DNA of 64,000 bases, from assembly GCF_021018805.1 (NCBI RefSeq), contig NW_026960610.1, forward strand, positions 1,612,001-1,676,000, read 5' to 3'. This DNA is from Prinia subflava (lineage: Eukaryota; Chordata; Aves; Passeriformes; Cisticolidae). The notes under the pieces were generated by a model. That model made no database searches, was not told where the DNA came from, and was given only the letters and a program-made list of their open reading frames with translations. The position numbers and the translations under genes are program-made. Of this stretch, positions 10,694-22,325 are shown one piece after another; position 1 is the first letter of the stretch, and each line of letters begins with the position of its first letter.

Positions 10694-11214
10694 AAAAAGG
10701 GGGGACTGATATAGGGAACTTATAACTAAATTTAAACAGATGACAATTTGCTGTGTAATCGTGTTAAAAACAGTCCTTTGCCATACCAAAACAAGACCTT
10801 GCCCATTTGTTTTAGACTGACAAGCAGAAACCAGTGCTCAAAAACTAGAAAAAACTAGATTTGTAGTTTAGACTATGCCCAGGAGCCTTAGAGGACAGCA
10901 AGAGACCAAAAGGGCCTGCGCAGAAACCAGGTTCATCCAGGGGCCACCTGAGGAAGACTATCTTACTTCATCCAGCGACCCCACCTGAGATCACCAGAAG
11001 ATAATGCAGGAGGATAGGTCCTGAATATGTATAGGTGATGTTGAAACTTTTGTAAATATGTATGAGTTTAAGTGTATTTGAACAGAGCACTTGCTCTGTT
11101 CCGTACTTCTGTACCTAGGTCTTTGGCGGAACCATTCCTCTGTGTGTCCAGGTGCCTATAGCTAAAGCATACCTACTTCATAACCTTTGGTTGTGGAGTC
11201 TTTGTTCTGCTTCA
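10693..11214 (+). repeat. Provirus A polypurine tract and 3' LTR
   Basis: The purine run GAAAAAGGGGGGAC ends at 10706 and the LTR starts TGATATAGGG at 10707. The right end is placed at TTCTGCTTCA (11214) only because of the CA and a change in sequence character. No partner LTR is in the window to confirm it. Confidence 0.6.
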
Positions 11215-11540
11215 CCATCAGCCAATTGTTCACTTGTCACACTATTTATTTATCTAGCTGTATGCTGGACATTTTGTGACTCCCATTTGGGAGTAACACT
11301 GAGCATAAGAAGGGAGGAATTGGGAGAAAAGATGTTTTTAGATTTGTTCTTATTTCTCATTTTTCTACTATGTTTAATTGGCAATAAATTAAACTAATTT
11401 CTCCAAGTCAAGTCTGTTTTGCCCATGGTGGCAATTGCTGAGTGATCTCCCTCTCCTTATCCTGACCAATGAGGTTTGCATAGTACTTTCTCCCCCTTTC
11501 CTGTTGAGGAGTGATAGACCAACTTGTGTACCTGGTGACC
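11215..11540. other. Intergenic sequence, repeat-like, unidentified
   Basis: AT-rich then mixed sequence between provirus A and a CR1 fragment. No ORF or structure of note. Parts look like a dispersed repeat but I cannot name it. Confidence 0.4.
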
Positions 11541-11680
11541 TGTTAAGGTTAACTCACCACCCTGTCTGCCAGGACCCTCAGGTCCTTCTCTGCCAAGCTT
11601 CTTTGCAGCCTGGTGTCCTCCAATATATATTGGTGCGTCAATTTCTTCTTCCCTAGGTGCAGTACTTTGTAACTGGATTT
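11541..11680 (-). repeat. CR1 LINE fragment
   Basis: The stretch with CCAGGACCCTCAGGTCCTT and GGTGCAGTACTTTG matches the familiar antisense sequence of the CR1 reverse transcriptase 3' end found throughout bird genomes. It is about 140 bp and truncated on both sides. Confidence 0.7.
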
Positions 11681-11777
11681 CTTAAAGATCGTGGGCATGA
11701 TGTGCTGTGGAATGAGATTTGAGCTATCCCAAACTGGGCCTCAGATTTGGGCCTGCTAGGCCTCAGATTTGGGCCCA

Positions 11778-12068
11778 TGTAGAAGTAGATAAGCTTGTGG
11801 CGCAGTTAGAAATTAGGTTAAAGTGTGTGTATAGACTAGATGGGACAGTTAGAGTAGAATCACGGTAGCTGCCTTAAACTGAGATTGTTTACATTTTCGT
11901 TCATGCTGAATGACAATAAAAATGCACCTGCAATTGTAAATTATTTCACACTGTATAAAACCAGCCATTTCGAGAATAAAGAGGAGAACGTATGATCTGA
12001 CCATATTGGTTGTACCGTGCGTTGCTCTGTTCCAGCTTCCATATAGTTAATAGAGACCCTGAGTTCGT
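11778..12068 (+). repeat. Provirus D 5' LTR
   Basis: TATAAAA at 11954-11960 and AATAAA at 11975-11980 lie close together, followed by an about 90-base U5 that runs up to the primer site. The left end is placed at TGTAGAAGTAG (11778). The matching 3' LTR is missing, so the ends are approximate. Confidence 0.65.
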
Positions 12069-12069
12069 C

Positions 12070-12087
12070 TGGCTCCCGAACAGGGAC
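12070..12087 (+). promoter_or_regulatory. Provirus D primer binding site, tRNA-Lys3-like
   Basis: TGGCTCCCGAACAGGGAC differs at one base from the complement of the tRNA-Lys3 3' end used by lentiviruses and mouse mammary tumour virus. The following 309 bases to the gag ATG are the untranslated leader. Confidence 0.85.
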
Positions 12088-12396
12088 TTTTTTGTTTGCT
12101 TGGATGCAGTTTGCTTACATGCAGGATTTTATTATGCTTTGATGGGGATTTTGTTTTGAATTTTTACTTTTTCATTTGAATACGAATTTCACTTTGATGC
12201 GGTGAAGACTGTGCTTGTGCCTGCACCGTTAACGAAGTTCAGACCGAGTATCCAAACCGCTCACAGGGCTGTGGCGAGCTCACAGAGCTGGAAGCTGGAA
12301 GTGTGATCAGTCTGCTTCACCTGGAGGGGAGCAGTGGCACACAGTGGAAGGGAGAGGTAAGTGGCTGTGCGTGAGACAAAGGAATCGAAAGTAAAA

Positions 12397-14543
12397 ATGG
12401 AGAAAGAGTTTCTAGCGGCAACGCACTTCTCAAAAGCATTGCCTCTAAAAGAGGCAAGAAAATAAAAGAAACTGATATAGAGCAATTAGCCCTATGGGCG
12501 AAGAAAAAAGGAACGTTAAACCAACCACTGCTTCTTTTTAGTGAAGCAAAATGGAAAGAAATAGGCGAATTATTATGGGACTGTGCTATTTCGCAAGGAA
12601 AAGAAAGTAAGGTGGCAACAGATTTGAGCGTGATTTGGAAAAAAGTGATAAATACCTTGGAAGTTTTCTCCGCCAAATCGAGGGCGGCTCAGGCAGCGAT
12701 TGAGGCTTTAGAAGGGGCGGTGCCGTCCCCATCCAATCGGGGAATGCCTGCTGCTGAGCCAAAAGAGCTGAAAAAAACATTGAGGTTTTTCAGTGTTAAT
12801 TCCACACACCCCTTGAAAGGAAAAGCGGCTCCAGTGTGCTCCTCCTTGCTTGATGTAATGAATACAGTCACGAGCCATGCGAGCCGAGCCCCAGAAGTGC
12901 TCCCATCGGCACTCGGAGCGACTAAAAGCAGACAGGAAATGCCCCAGTGGCCAGGCTCAGGGGGAGTGGTGAAAGATGAGGAGGCAGGAGGGGCTGAAGG
13001 CGGAACAGGGCCTGCACAAGTGACGCAGAAGAGAGGCGGAGTTCGGGGCAGTGACGAGAGAGGGGCGGCACCGGCTCTGCCTTCACCAGAAGGCAAGCTG
13101 ATGACTCAGGTACATGTGACCAAAACAAACATGGCGACTTCCATTGCCACTTCTGGAAACTCGGACCCAGTCCGGTCTGACATTCCCACAGCCAGCACCA
13201 GTGCAGCCCGCCACCCATTCACAGACAACCCATTGTCCCCTGCCAGAATCTGACTCAGACGGAGAGGGTTCTGAGCCTGACGTTCGTCACGCACTGCACC
13301 GCAAGAAAAAGTACGGCGTTCAGATGAATTACAACAAATAATAACTAAACTCGCCGAACTTTCCAATCGCCAGAGCCAGCTTGAGCAGCAAGCAGTTGCA
13401 GCATCCAGAATTTCTCCACAAAAAATGCAAAATTCATCAGCTTTGTCTTCCCTACAACCTAACCAGGCATTGCCGCCTGCTGCCCAGCAGATGGCACTGT
13501 CTGCCACCCAACAAGATCCAATTCAAAAGCGCTGGGCTGGTGTTTTAAAAGAAGCTGGTTTAGACAGTGATTTTAAAGCTGCCAATTCCATTGTTTGCCC
13601 AGTCATCATCGAGCAAAACCAACCTAGGTGGGAACCCCACTAGTGGAAAGTGTTACAGTCAGCCAAGCAAAGAGTCTTGACCCATGGTATTAGGTCTGAA
13701 GCAGCCAAAAATATAATACAATACATTTTTACTGGTGATCTCCTTTGTCCAGCAGACTGTTCTAGCATTGCACTTTACTATTGACACCCTCGCAGATTCT
13801 TATTTTTGAGAGGGAATGGAAACGTTTAGCCACTGAAGAGGCCAAAGGGCATCAAATAGTGGGAGATCCATTTTATGGAATCCAGCCAGATATGTTGATA
13901 GGGCAAGGACCATACGCTACAACCAATGTACAACTGACATTTCCAATTAAAATCCACCAGCTGTCTCAGGCGTTGACCCACAAGGCTTTGCTACTGGTTC
14001 CAGACAAGAAAAAGCCTGCATCATATGTGAACATTAAGCAAGGAGCCACCGAACTATACAGTCAGTTTATCGATTGCTTGTCCACAGCTATAAAAGATGC
14101 CCCAGATTTACCCCCAGAAGTGCAGGAACATCTATTTCTTTCCCTTGATTTTGAAAATGCCAACGCCCGCACCAGGACTGTGTTAGCTTCCCTTCCTCAA
14201 GGCTGTACAGCTGATGAGATGTTAGTAAGGGCAACCAGAGCAGAACAACAAAACAGCAGCGTTCACTGCAGCTGTGCAGAATGCAATGCAGCAACAGGGA
14301 CATATCATTGCAGCTGCATTGACAGGAAGAAATGTCAACGATTCCAGCAGCAACAGAAGACCAGAATCTGGCATTGTTTGCTTCCGCTGCCAAAAGACTG
14401 TGTGGTGTCACAAATGTAACGCATACACCCATGCCACTGAAGCTTGTAGGAAGCAGGGAAACTTCAAAACCAGCGCGCTAAGGCAACGCGCCAAGACACA
14501 AATCAACGCCTTGACCCACAAGACCCTGAAAGTGGTTTCTTAG
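12397..14543 (+). pseudogene. gag: Provirus D gag
   Basis: A first ATG at 12397 opens a short frame that shifts near 12460. The main matrix frame then runs to 13253, and further pieces lie at 13144-13341 and 13425-13643. Capsid is in 13781-14419, with FEREWKRLATEEAKGH and a major homology region (IKQGATELYSQFIDCL). Nucleocapsid is at about 14385-14460 with one clear zinc knuckle, CHKCNAYTHATEAC. At least four frame changes and several stops break it. Capsid resembles the Gag of proviruses F and G, so all three belong to the betaretrovirus-like (ERVK) group. Confidence 0.8.
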
Positions 14544-14578
14544 TTAAGAACAGGCCTGCCACATGGGGAAGCCTCGAC

Positions 14579-15286
14579 GTGGATGTAACGGCAGAAGTCA
14601 CCTTACAAGACAAAGAAGTAACCCTGATTCCCACCAATGTATATGGACCAATGTATAGCACAATCTCTTTAGTTGGAGGTCTGTTGCTGGGAAGATCCTC
14701 CACAGGTAAACAAGGTGTGATGATGATTCCAGGAGTCATCGATGCAGATTACACCGGACAAGTGAAAATAATGGCTTATGCTTTGCAACCACCTGTAACC
14801 ATTCCAAAAGGGAGCAGAATTGCTCAAATTATCCCATTTGAAAACATTTTGCCACATGGTCAGTGGCCAAGAGAACCAGCTGAAAAAGAGAGAGGAGATG
14901 GAAGCTTTGGATCAACTGGCCACTACGTCCTTTTTACAATAAGCCTGAAAGATCGCCCGCGCATTACAGTGAAATTACAATGTGGTAACCAGATCATCAC
15001 CCTGTCACCACTTCTCAACACGGGGGAGGACATTTCCATCATAAATCAAATGTACTGGCCATCTGATTAGCTTTTGCAGTCTCCCTACACCCACGTTGTA
15101 GGAGTGGGCAGAATGAGTGTCCCCTCAATGAGCACAGACCCTATCAGTATCATCTTTAAAGACAATCAAGTCATCGTGACTCAACCCTACGTTATGCTTT
15201 TGCCCGAAGAACTTCGAGGATTGCTAGGCAGAGATGTGCTTTCTCAACTGGGCATGGTTCTAACCACTGACCAGCATTTTCTTTGA
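14579..15286 (+). pseudogene. pro: Provirus D dUTPase-protease
   Basis: The frame 14579-15070 holds dUTPase blocks in order: LLLGRSS, PGVIDADYTGQ, PKGSRIAQIIP and, before the protease, GDGSFGSTG. dUTPase keeps uracil out of viral DNA, and its place upstream of protease is typical of betaretroviruses. The protease active site reads LLNTGED where LLDTGAD is expected, so the catalytic Asp is lost. A stop at 15068 separates the flap end, which resumes in frame as GLLGRDVLSQLG (about 15220). Confidence 0.85.
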
Positions 15287-16504
15287 TGGCCACTGCAGAG
15301 CAGCCACCCATTCTGAAAATCACCTGGTTGACTGAAACTACTGTATGGGTCGAGCAGTGGCCAATGACAGAAGAAAGGCTGAAAATTACTGAACAACTGG
15401 CACAAGAACAACTTGAAGCTGGGCACATTTGGCCCTCAGTGAGTCCGTGGAACACACCAATTTGTTATCTCTAAAAAATCAGGAAAATGGAGATTATTAT
15501 ATGATCGCCGCAAAGTCAATGAACAAATGCAGGCAATGGGTTCTTTACAGCCAGGCTTGCCAGCACAACCTATGATACCTCAAGGGTGGAACATCGTTAT
15601 CGTCAATTTGAAAGACTGCTTCTTCACCATCCCGCTTCATCCACAGGACACTCACCGCTTTGCCTTCACTGTGACATCTGTCAACAGAGCAGCCCCAGCA
15701 CAGTGATATGAACGGACTGTATTGCCCCAGGGGGGCAGAAACTCACCGACCATGTGTCAGTTGTTTATTGATTGGGCCTTGCAACCCATTCACCAGCATT
15801 TTTCTAGTGCAATCATTTATCATTATGTTGATGACATTCTTATTGCCACCAAACAGCCATTGGCAGAAAAAGATTTAAACTGGTTGATTGCACAATTGAA
15901 ACATTGTGGACTGACTGTAGCCCCAGAAAAAATACAGCGGTCAGCTCCTTGGAAATATTTAGGCTGGCTGATCACAAATGCACAAATTCGCCCACAGAAG
16001 ATCACCTTACACACCAGCATTTCCACCTTGCATGATGCCCAGAGACTTTTTGGAGACTTACAGTGGGTTCGTACCACTGTAGGAATCACCAATGATGATT
16101 TACAACCATTTTTACCGTGGCTTCATGGTGGTGATGCCAGCAGCCCCCGAAAGTGCACCCCCAAACAGCAAAGAGCTTTAGTTCCGGTATCAGAAAAGTT
16201 ACAACATGGTTGGAGTGCTCGCCGTATAGAGCATCTTCCACTGTCACTTTTCCTTTCCAACACTGATGCCTGTCCATTTGTCATTGTTTTTCAATGGCAA
16301 AAGAAAAAGGGGGAACTCCCATCTAGGTTTAGTTCAACAGCAAGTGTGTTGGAATGGGTGTTTTTACCTGTGCAACCAAAGAGCCGTGTCATGACCAGAA
16401 CAGATGCTCTTGCTGCATTGATCAAAAAGGGCAGAGACAGAATTGTAGAGATAGATGGAAAGGAACAAGCAGATATCAGCGTTCCTGTGAGAAGTGAGGA
16501 TTAA
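15283..16504 (+). pseudogene. pol: Provirus D reverse transcriptase
   Basis: Starts with the fingers (EQWPMTEERLKITEQLAQEQ and [10 protein letters not shown], 15283-15474). A frameshift follows, then [26 protein letters not shown] (motif A) and a stop at about 15705, then LPQGGRNSPTMCQ and the catalytic YVDD (15824-15835). The thumb (VAPEKIQRSAPWKYLGW) and connection domain stay open to 16504. One shift and one stop inactivate an otherwise well-preserved gene. The sequence is close to that of provirus G. Confidence 0.88.
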
Positions 16505-17850
16505 GAGTAGAAGCTGAGACGTTCTGTCGCAATGCAAGAAGCGTTGTTGAGTTTTACAGGTGTGGTTCACAATCAGAAACCAAAAGGCCCAATGTGGACT
16601 CTGGTCATGCGCTACCAGTGGCTAGAGAGACCTTTGTGCTCCTTGACACCAGTTGAAGGAAGAACTGTTTTTACTGATGCCGGTTGAAAAACAAGAAGGG
16701 CTGTGTGTGTGTGGCAACAGCAAGGAGAATGGATGCAACATTTACTTAAGAGTGAAGCAGGAGACAGTCTGCAAACCCTTGAACTGAGAGCAGTGTGTTG
16801 GGCTTTGCAAACCTGGAACAAGGAACCACTCAATGTTGTTTCGGACTCTTTATATGTGGTTGGAGTAGTGCAAAGAATTGAGGATGCACTCATCAGGACC
16901 ACCTAGAATCAGCACCTTGGAGAACTTTTTTTTCAATTAAGAAGTGTACTGAAACAGCATCAGCATGCCTTTTTTGTCATGCACATTCGCAGCCATCAGT
17001 GCAATAGCGGTTTAGGAGAAGGCAATGCAAGAGCAGAAGCTGCTGTCAGTTGCATTGCCCATGTCCCTCCACAAAACAGGCATGAGAATTTCCATCACAA
17101 TGCTAGGGCCCTGCTCCGACAATTCCAGATTTCCCTGAATGATGCACAAGGGATTGTGCGTGCCTGCTCTCAATGTAGTCATCATGGGCCTGGCCTTGGC
17201 CTGGGCACAAACCCAAGGGGGATGAAAGCTTTAGAATTGTGGCAGATGGATGTAACTCATGTTCCAGAATTTGGGAGATTGAAATATGTCCATCTCACTG
17301 TTGATACCTTTTCTAAATTTTTCTCGGCCACAGCGCAGTCAGGTGAGAGAGCTTTGCATGTTGAAAGACACCTGACCATTTGTTTTGCAGTGATGGGAGT
17401 GCCTGCAGAAATTAAGACCGACAATGGTCCAGCCTATGTCGGTCAGCGAGTTGCTAGATTTATGCAGAAGTGGGGAGTCAAGCATACCACCCGAATTCCT
17501 CACTCCCCCACTGGTCAAGCCATCGTAGAAAGAGCTAATCGGACGCTGAAAGAATATCTAGCAAAGCAAAAACAGAGTGATGAAACTGACATAACTAGTC
17601 GATGATCCAAGGTACTGTTCACTTTAAACTATTTGTGCCTAGCAGAAGGAAGAGCCTGCAGTTGTGATACATCACCATGCAGTGAAAGAAAGAAGACCAC
17701 AAGCGATTCCAGGACTTTATATGTATCACAAAAACATGCGAATGGGCAAATGGCAGGGACCGAGTCCTGTATTATTTAATGGTCGTGGTTATATGTGTGT
17801 TTCCACAGGAGAAGCAGGACCTGTTTGGGTGCCGAGCTGATTTACCCGTG
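16505..17850 (+). pseudogene. pol: Provirus D RNase H and integrase
   Basis: RNase H shows FTDAG (about 16675), LELRAVCWAL, VVSDSLYVVG and GNARAEAA, where the last acidic residue is Glu instead of the usual Asp. Integrase is open at 16979-17605, with a CSQC pair, then ELWQMDVTH, IKTDNGPAYVG and IVERANRTL, all three catalytic acids (D, D, E) being present. A C-terminal piece with GKWQGPSPVLFNGRGY and WVPS runs to about 17838. Stops occur at about 16684, 16904 and 17605. Confidence 0.85.
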
Positions 17851-18051
17851 CATGTCCACAGTCAGAGATACCAGCTAAGTGATAACCACAGTGACAGCAG
17901 TGACTTACCTGAAGCACCTTGTGAAGACCCCGAGACTGCTGAAAATTGACTTTTGAATTAGAAAAAAAAAAACAAAACAGTTATACAGTTACAGTTATAA
18001 GATTAAGTTTAGCGATAAGTCATTTTTAGGATTTAAGATTAAGTAATAAGC

Positions 18052-19110
18052 AGGTGCTGTTTGTTTTGCTTTTCTACGAGAGACAAACAAAACGATGAAT
18101 AGAATGTTAGGTTGTTAGGTGTTGGAATGTTTGTTTTAGTTAGTGCCTTAATAGAAAGAGGATCAGGAATGCTTGAAATTGACCCAAGACAAAATATGTG
18201 GGTCACTTGGGCCAATCGGAGTAAACAAGATTCATTTTGCTTGTCTTTAGCTACACCATCAAATCCCTTTCGGACTTGCTTGACTGGAGTCCCAGTAGAC
18301 TCCATGACAGATTTCAGAACCTGGTCTCAAATCAAAATTAATCCAGAGAGTGTTTTGGGAACGCAAGCTGTTGCCATTGTGCAAAATCTTCGAGTTGCTA
18401 GTACTGAGCCCCAAGAACTCAATCTTTTGGGTTCTGTGCCAGGGAATTACTGCTTGATCTTTGGGCATTTTATCATGAATTCAAGTTTGTTAATTGTAGA
18501 CAAACAGCAACTGAAAAATGGCAACACTTGGTTGTCTCCCCAGACCCCATTGTATTATAATTATATTGAGTACCGCAATAATTGGACTGAGTCTGTGACA
18601 CCATTGAAAGGTGTTGCAAGAAAATTACCGCCAGGGATCTTTCTCATTTGTGGAGATAGAGCCTGGTCTGCAGTGCCTCAAAAAGCTATAGGAGGTCCAT
18701 GTTATTTTGGTGAATTAACATTGTTTGCTCCTAGCATTCATCAAGTTTTAGGGTTGTCTTGAAAGACCCGACGAGTCAAACGCAGTATGTCTCAACTAAG
18801 CCCCAACTTTAAAGATCGAGTTGAGTTATGGCAACCTGCAGCTGTAATCTTAGCATCATTTTTTGCCCCAGGAGTTGCTTCAGCACAAGCCCTCACACAG
18901 TTGAAAAACTTAGCCTGCTGGATGGGAAAACAAATTAATATAACATCTAATCTACTAAGTGAGCTTGCCAAAAATGTTAATGATATTCGTCATGCAGTTC
19001 TCCAAAACAGAGCAGCAATTGACTTCCTCCTTTTAGCACAAGGGCATGGATGTGAAGAATTTGAGAGCATGTGCTGCATGACCATTCCATTTGTAGGAGC
19101 TTCTCAGTAA
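18052..19110 (+). pseudogene. env: Provirus D env, alpharetrovirus-like, 3' truncated
   Basis: A frame from 18112 encodes a short surface subunit with N-glycosylation sites (NMWVTWANRS, NNWTES). An in-frame TGA at 18760-18762 lies just before a furin-type site, RRVKRS. The transmembrane part continues in the same frame, with LQNRAAIDFLLLAQGHG and the CX6CC motif (CEEFESMCC). This signature is that of alpha/gamma-type Env, and is closest to the avian leukosis group as I know it. The frame ends at 19110, before any membrane anchor, where foreign sequence starts. No 3' LTR of provirus D was found. Confidence 0.8.
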
Positions 19111-19577
19111 CGGCAGAGTCGGCGACAAAGTATCTCTATAAGCAAAGCAGTTGGAGTATCACATGGTTTATTGTGAGGGCCTTGCTTGTAGCTGCTAGGC
19201 ACAGCTAAAGCAGGCCAGGAGAGAGCAGGAAAAGAGGGGAAAGCAGAGGGAAAAGAGGAGGAGGTTCTGAATACTGTACAATAAATGTCTTTCCAAGTTG
19301 AATAGTCTGTGTTGGACCAACCAATCTAATACAAGATACCAATCTCACAACATTTACATACAGCCAATAGAACTGTCCCATTACCTTTGGCAAGCAGAAG
19401 GGTATTGTTTAATCAAGGGAGATGGCCCTCAGCTAGGTACACTATTGTTCACTAGCTGATGGCTTGGTACCCCACACCCTAAAGCCTGCCCTCATTTCTA
19501 TCTCACTTGTTGGTCTCACTCCCAGAATCTAAACCATCATATTTACAAGGCCTCTCTACTTCATCCTTCCCAACATC
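19109..19577 (-). mobile_element. Putative solo LTR between proviruses D and E
   Basis: Read on the minus strand the segment starts TGTTGGGAAGGATG at 19577, has AATAAA near 19170, and ends in GC-rich CGCCGACTCTGCCGTTA near 19110, like R-U5 of an LTR. TCTC flanks both sides and might be a 4-bp duplication. Family not recognised. Confidence 0.45.
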
Positions 19578-19921
19578 TCCCCACGGAAGAACTATTCAAC
19601 CGACCGAATGGCGAGGATGAATCTCCATGAATATGAAGGAAAACTGAAGGGACAAAGAAAGCATGAAGTAATGCTCTGTCCCCGCTAAAGAAACTGTATA
19701 AAAACTGGACTCACAGAACCGAAAGAGTGAACAGGGGGAGCTATGGCACGATAGAGGCCGCAGCTAAGGTTCACCCACTGCTGATCCCGGGACTTGACAC
19801 TGATTCTTTGATTGTTGGCTTACCCGAAATTCTGTTCATTGATTTTTCTAAAACTAATAAAATCATTTATTAATTTGTAATTGCCTTGGCATTTATTACA
19901 ATTTGGTGCCCAAAATGGGGC
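19578..19921 (+). repeat. Provirus E 5' LTR (3' half only) and primer binding site
   Basis: From TCTCCCCAC onward it matches the 3' LTR of E (34801-35125) with roughly ten differences by eye. TATAAAA and AATAAA are present, and the LTR ends ATTTATTACA at 19900. The U3 start is missing. Three bases on, TGGTGCCCAAAATGGGGC (19904-19921) is a primer site resembling that for tRNA-Lys(CUU) with three mismatches. Confidence 0.85.
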
Positions 19922-20613
19922 CAGTTTTGGGGTCTGTGGTCCCCCATTTTTCCGTCCGGGAGGCATCCCGCTGATTCAGCAGCTCGGAGGAACAGGGAGA
20001 TTTCATAGGACCAACTGGCAAACGAACCAATCAAATACAAGCCACAGTCAAAGAGGTCAGGAAAAAGCTAGCTTGGGGGTTCTCGGGAACTCAGGGAAGA
20101 CCCAGGGAAGGATCTTCGGGAACCGCGGTAAATTTTCACTCATAAAACTCGACATGCAGAAAGAATCCACGCAGGAAAAAGGAACTGTAAGTACTGTGTG
20201 GTTGAGTGGGTAGTGACTGGGTGTGAATGAGACGTGATATCACAAAGCGAGTGAGGACCCTGAGATCGCAGTTCCACTCTCCCGCAAGGGAAGTGGTCAG
20301 TCAATCCGGAAGCAATTGTCGTATGTTTGTGTGAAACACAGAACCTTGGTCTGTCGGGGAATCGGTCACAGGGAGGCTAAAAGGGAGGGTACGTCCTTAG
20401 GAGTTCGGGACTGGTAAACCTTTTAGCCTGCAACCAGGTGAGGTCCAGGAAAAACAAGGAAATTGGGAGCCCATCGCCAGACGAAACCCCACTGGTCGGT
20501 CCTATGCTGGGCTAGTAATCTGGTGATACCAAAGTTGCAACTTGAAGAATAGGGTTTTGACTAAACTCTGGGTCCTCTGACAAGGACAAGCCATTTCTCA
20601 GTAGTCTGGGAAA
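19922..20613 (+). other. Provirus E leader
   Basis: Long untranslated region between primer site and gag, where the packaging signal and splice donor of a gammaretrovirus lie. No conserved ORF. I cannot single out the donor with confidence. Confidence 0.55.
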
Positions 20614-22265
20614 ATGGGGTTGTACCAGAGTAAGGCAGAGGGAAAAGCCGTGGAAGAAACCGCGAAGGGAGGCATTCCCGAGATTCCATGGAGAAGCCCG
20701 CTGGGGTGGCTGCTGGAACGTTGGGAGGAGTGTCCCACAAGGAGAAGAAAGTCTAAGGAGAGGATGGTGCATTTTTGCATGGAAGTCTGGGGGGGGATGG
20801 AGATAAGGAAGCATGTAACTTGGCCTATATTTGGCACATTTGAGCAGTGGACATGTCAGGCCTTGTGCGTTTATGTGGCAGACAAAGAGACACGGGAGTA
20901 CGAGGAATATGAGTATGCTCAGATATGGGGGAGACCAAATATCAGGCTGTACCCGATAAGAACTAAGAATCCCGTAGAAACTCGGAGGGAAGAAAGGGAT
21001 CCCCTAGATAACCTTCCTCCACCATACTCAATACTTATGCCCCAGCCCACACCAGCCCCGGCCCCTCCCCAGGTATCTTCAGGAGACCCACCTCGACCCT
21101 TGCAGGCAGCTCAAGCTCCTCCGGTGGTAGCCTCAGTGCTGCCGCTTGAGTAGCAGCCTCCGCAGATGGGTTTCCAACCCCCGCTCATGCCCTCTCCTCC
21201 GCCCAGAGATCCCCTGCCCTCAGAAAAGCCACCTCCCGGGAGGGATTAGGTATCCCTTCCCAGCCCTAGCCCCCACACATGGGCTGACTTGCCTAGACCA
21301 GCCGCCACCCCCCCAGTTAGGAGGACAGGGCAGAAAGGGAGAAAGTAAGAGAGGGAGACAGTGAAAGTGAGGAAGATAGGCATAATTTACTCCCCTTAAG
21401 GGAGGTGCCCACCGCCCCTGGTATTATTCGATATGTGAATGTGCCTAATAATACCGCGGATGTGAGAGCATTTAAGAAAGAGATGGAGAGACTGATGGAT
21501 GATCCTCTAGGGGTCTCCGATAGGCTTGACGAGTTTCTAGGCACAAGCATTTACTCGTATGATGATATGGTGGCAATACTGCGGTCGTTATTGAATCATG
21601 AAGAGAGGGAAATGATCAGGCAAGCAGGGATACGGGAGTGGGAACACCGAAACCCCCAATCCTCACCAGGGAGTTTAAAATGGCCAAACCAGAACCCGGG
21701 GTGGAATGTCCAAACTGACGACGGGCAGCGAAATATGAGGGATCTAAGGAATATGGCAATAAAAGGTATACGGGAGACTGTACCAAGGGGACAAAATATT
21801 AGCAAGGCATTCAGCGAATGTCAAGGAAGGGACGAATCACCTTCAGAATGGCTGGACAGATTAAGGAAGAGCCTGCAGATGTACTCAGGGACAGACCCCA
21901 ATTCCCCCGTGGGAGAGGTGTTATTAAAGACAAAATTTGTAGCAAAATCATGGGAAGACATACGGAGGAAATTGGAAAAGATAGAGGATTGGCAAGAAAA
22001 AGGGTTGCAGGAATTGCTCAGGGAAGCTCAGAAGGTTTATATGAGGAGAGAGGAGGCAGAGCAAAAAGTACAAGCAAGGGTGCTAGTAGTGGCCGTCAGG
22101 GAAATGCAGAAGAGGGAGCAGCCTCATGAGTTTGGGAGGACAAGGAGGAATGGTACTAAGAGAGGACAGTTGCCTCCACTGAGAAGGGACTTGGGAAAAT
22201 TGAGGGAAAACCCTAAGTGTTATTATTGTGGGAACAGGGGGCACATCAAAAAGGATTGTCAGTGA
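20614..22265 (+). pseudogene. gag: Provirus E gag (gammaretrovirus-like)
   Basis: Matrix starts MGLYQSKAEG at 20614; Gly-2 fits N-myristoylation. The frame runs to a TAG at 21151-21153 and holds a PPPY late-budding motif (DNLPPPYS) followed by a Pro-rich stretch. Capsid and nucleocapsid are in another frame, open at 21405-22265, so a frameshift lies between. Capsid reads RAFKKEMERLMDDPLGVSDR and nucleocapsid ends with one zinc knuckle, CYYCGNRGHIKKDC. The single knuckle and PPPY are gamma-type features. Confidence 0.88.
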
Positions 22266-22325
22266 AGGATTAAAGATGAAAAGATGTTCCAGGATGAGGC
22301 ATAGACGTGTCTGGGGCTCTTCATT

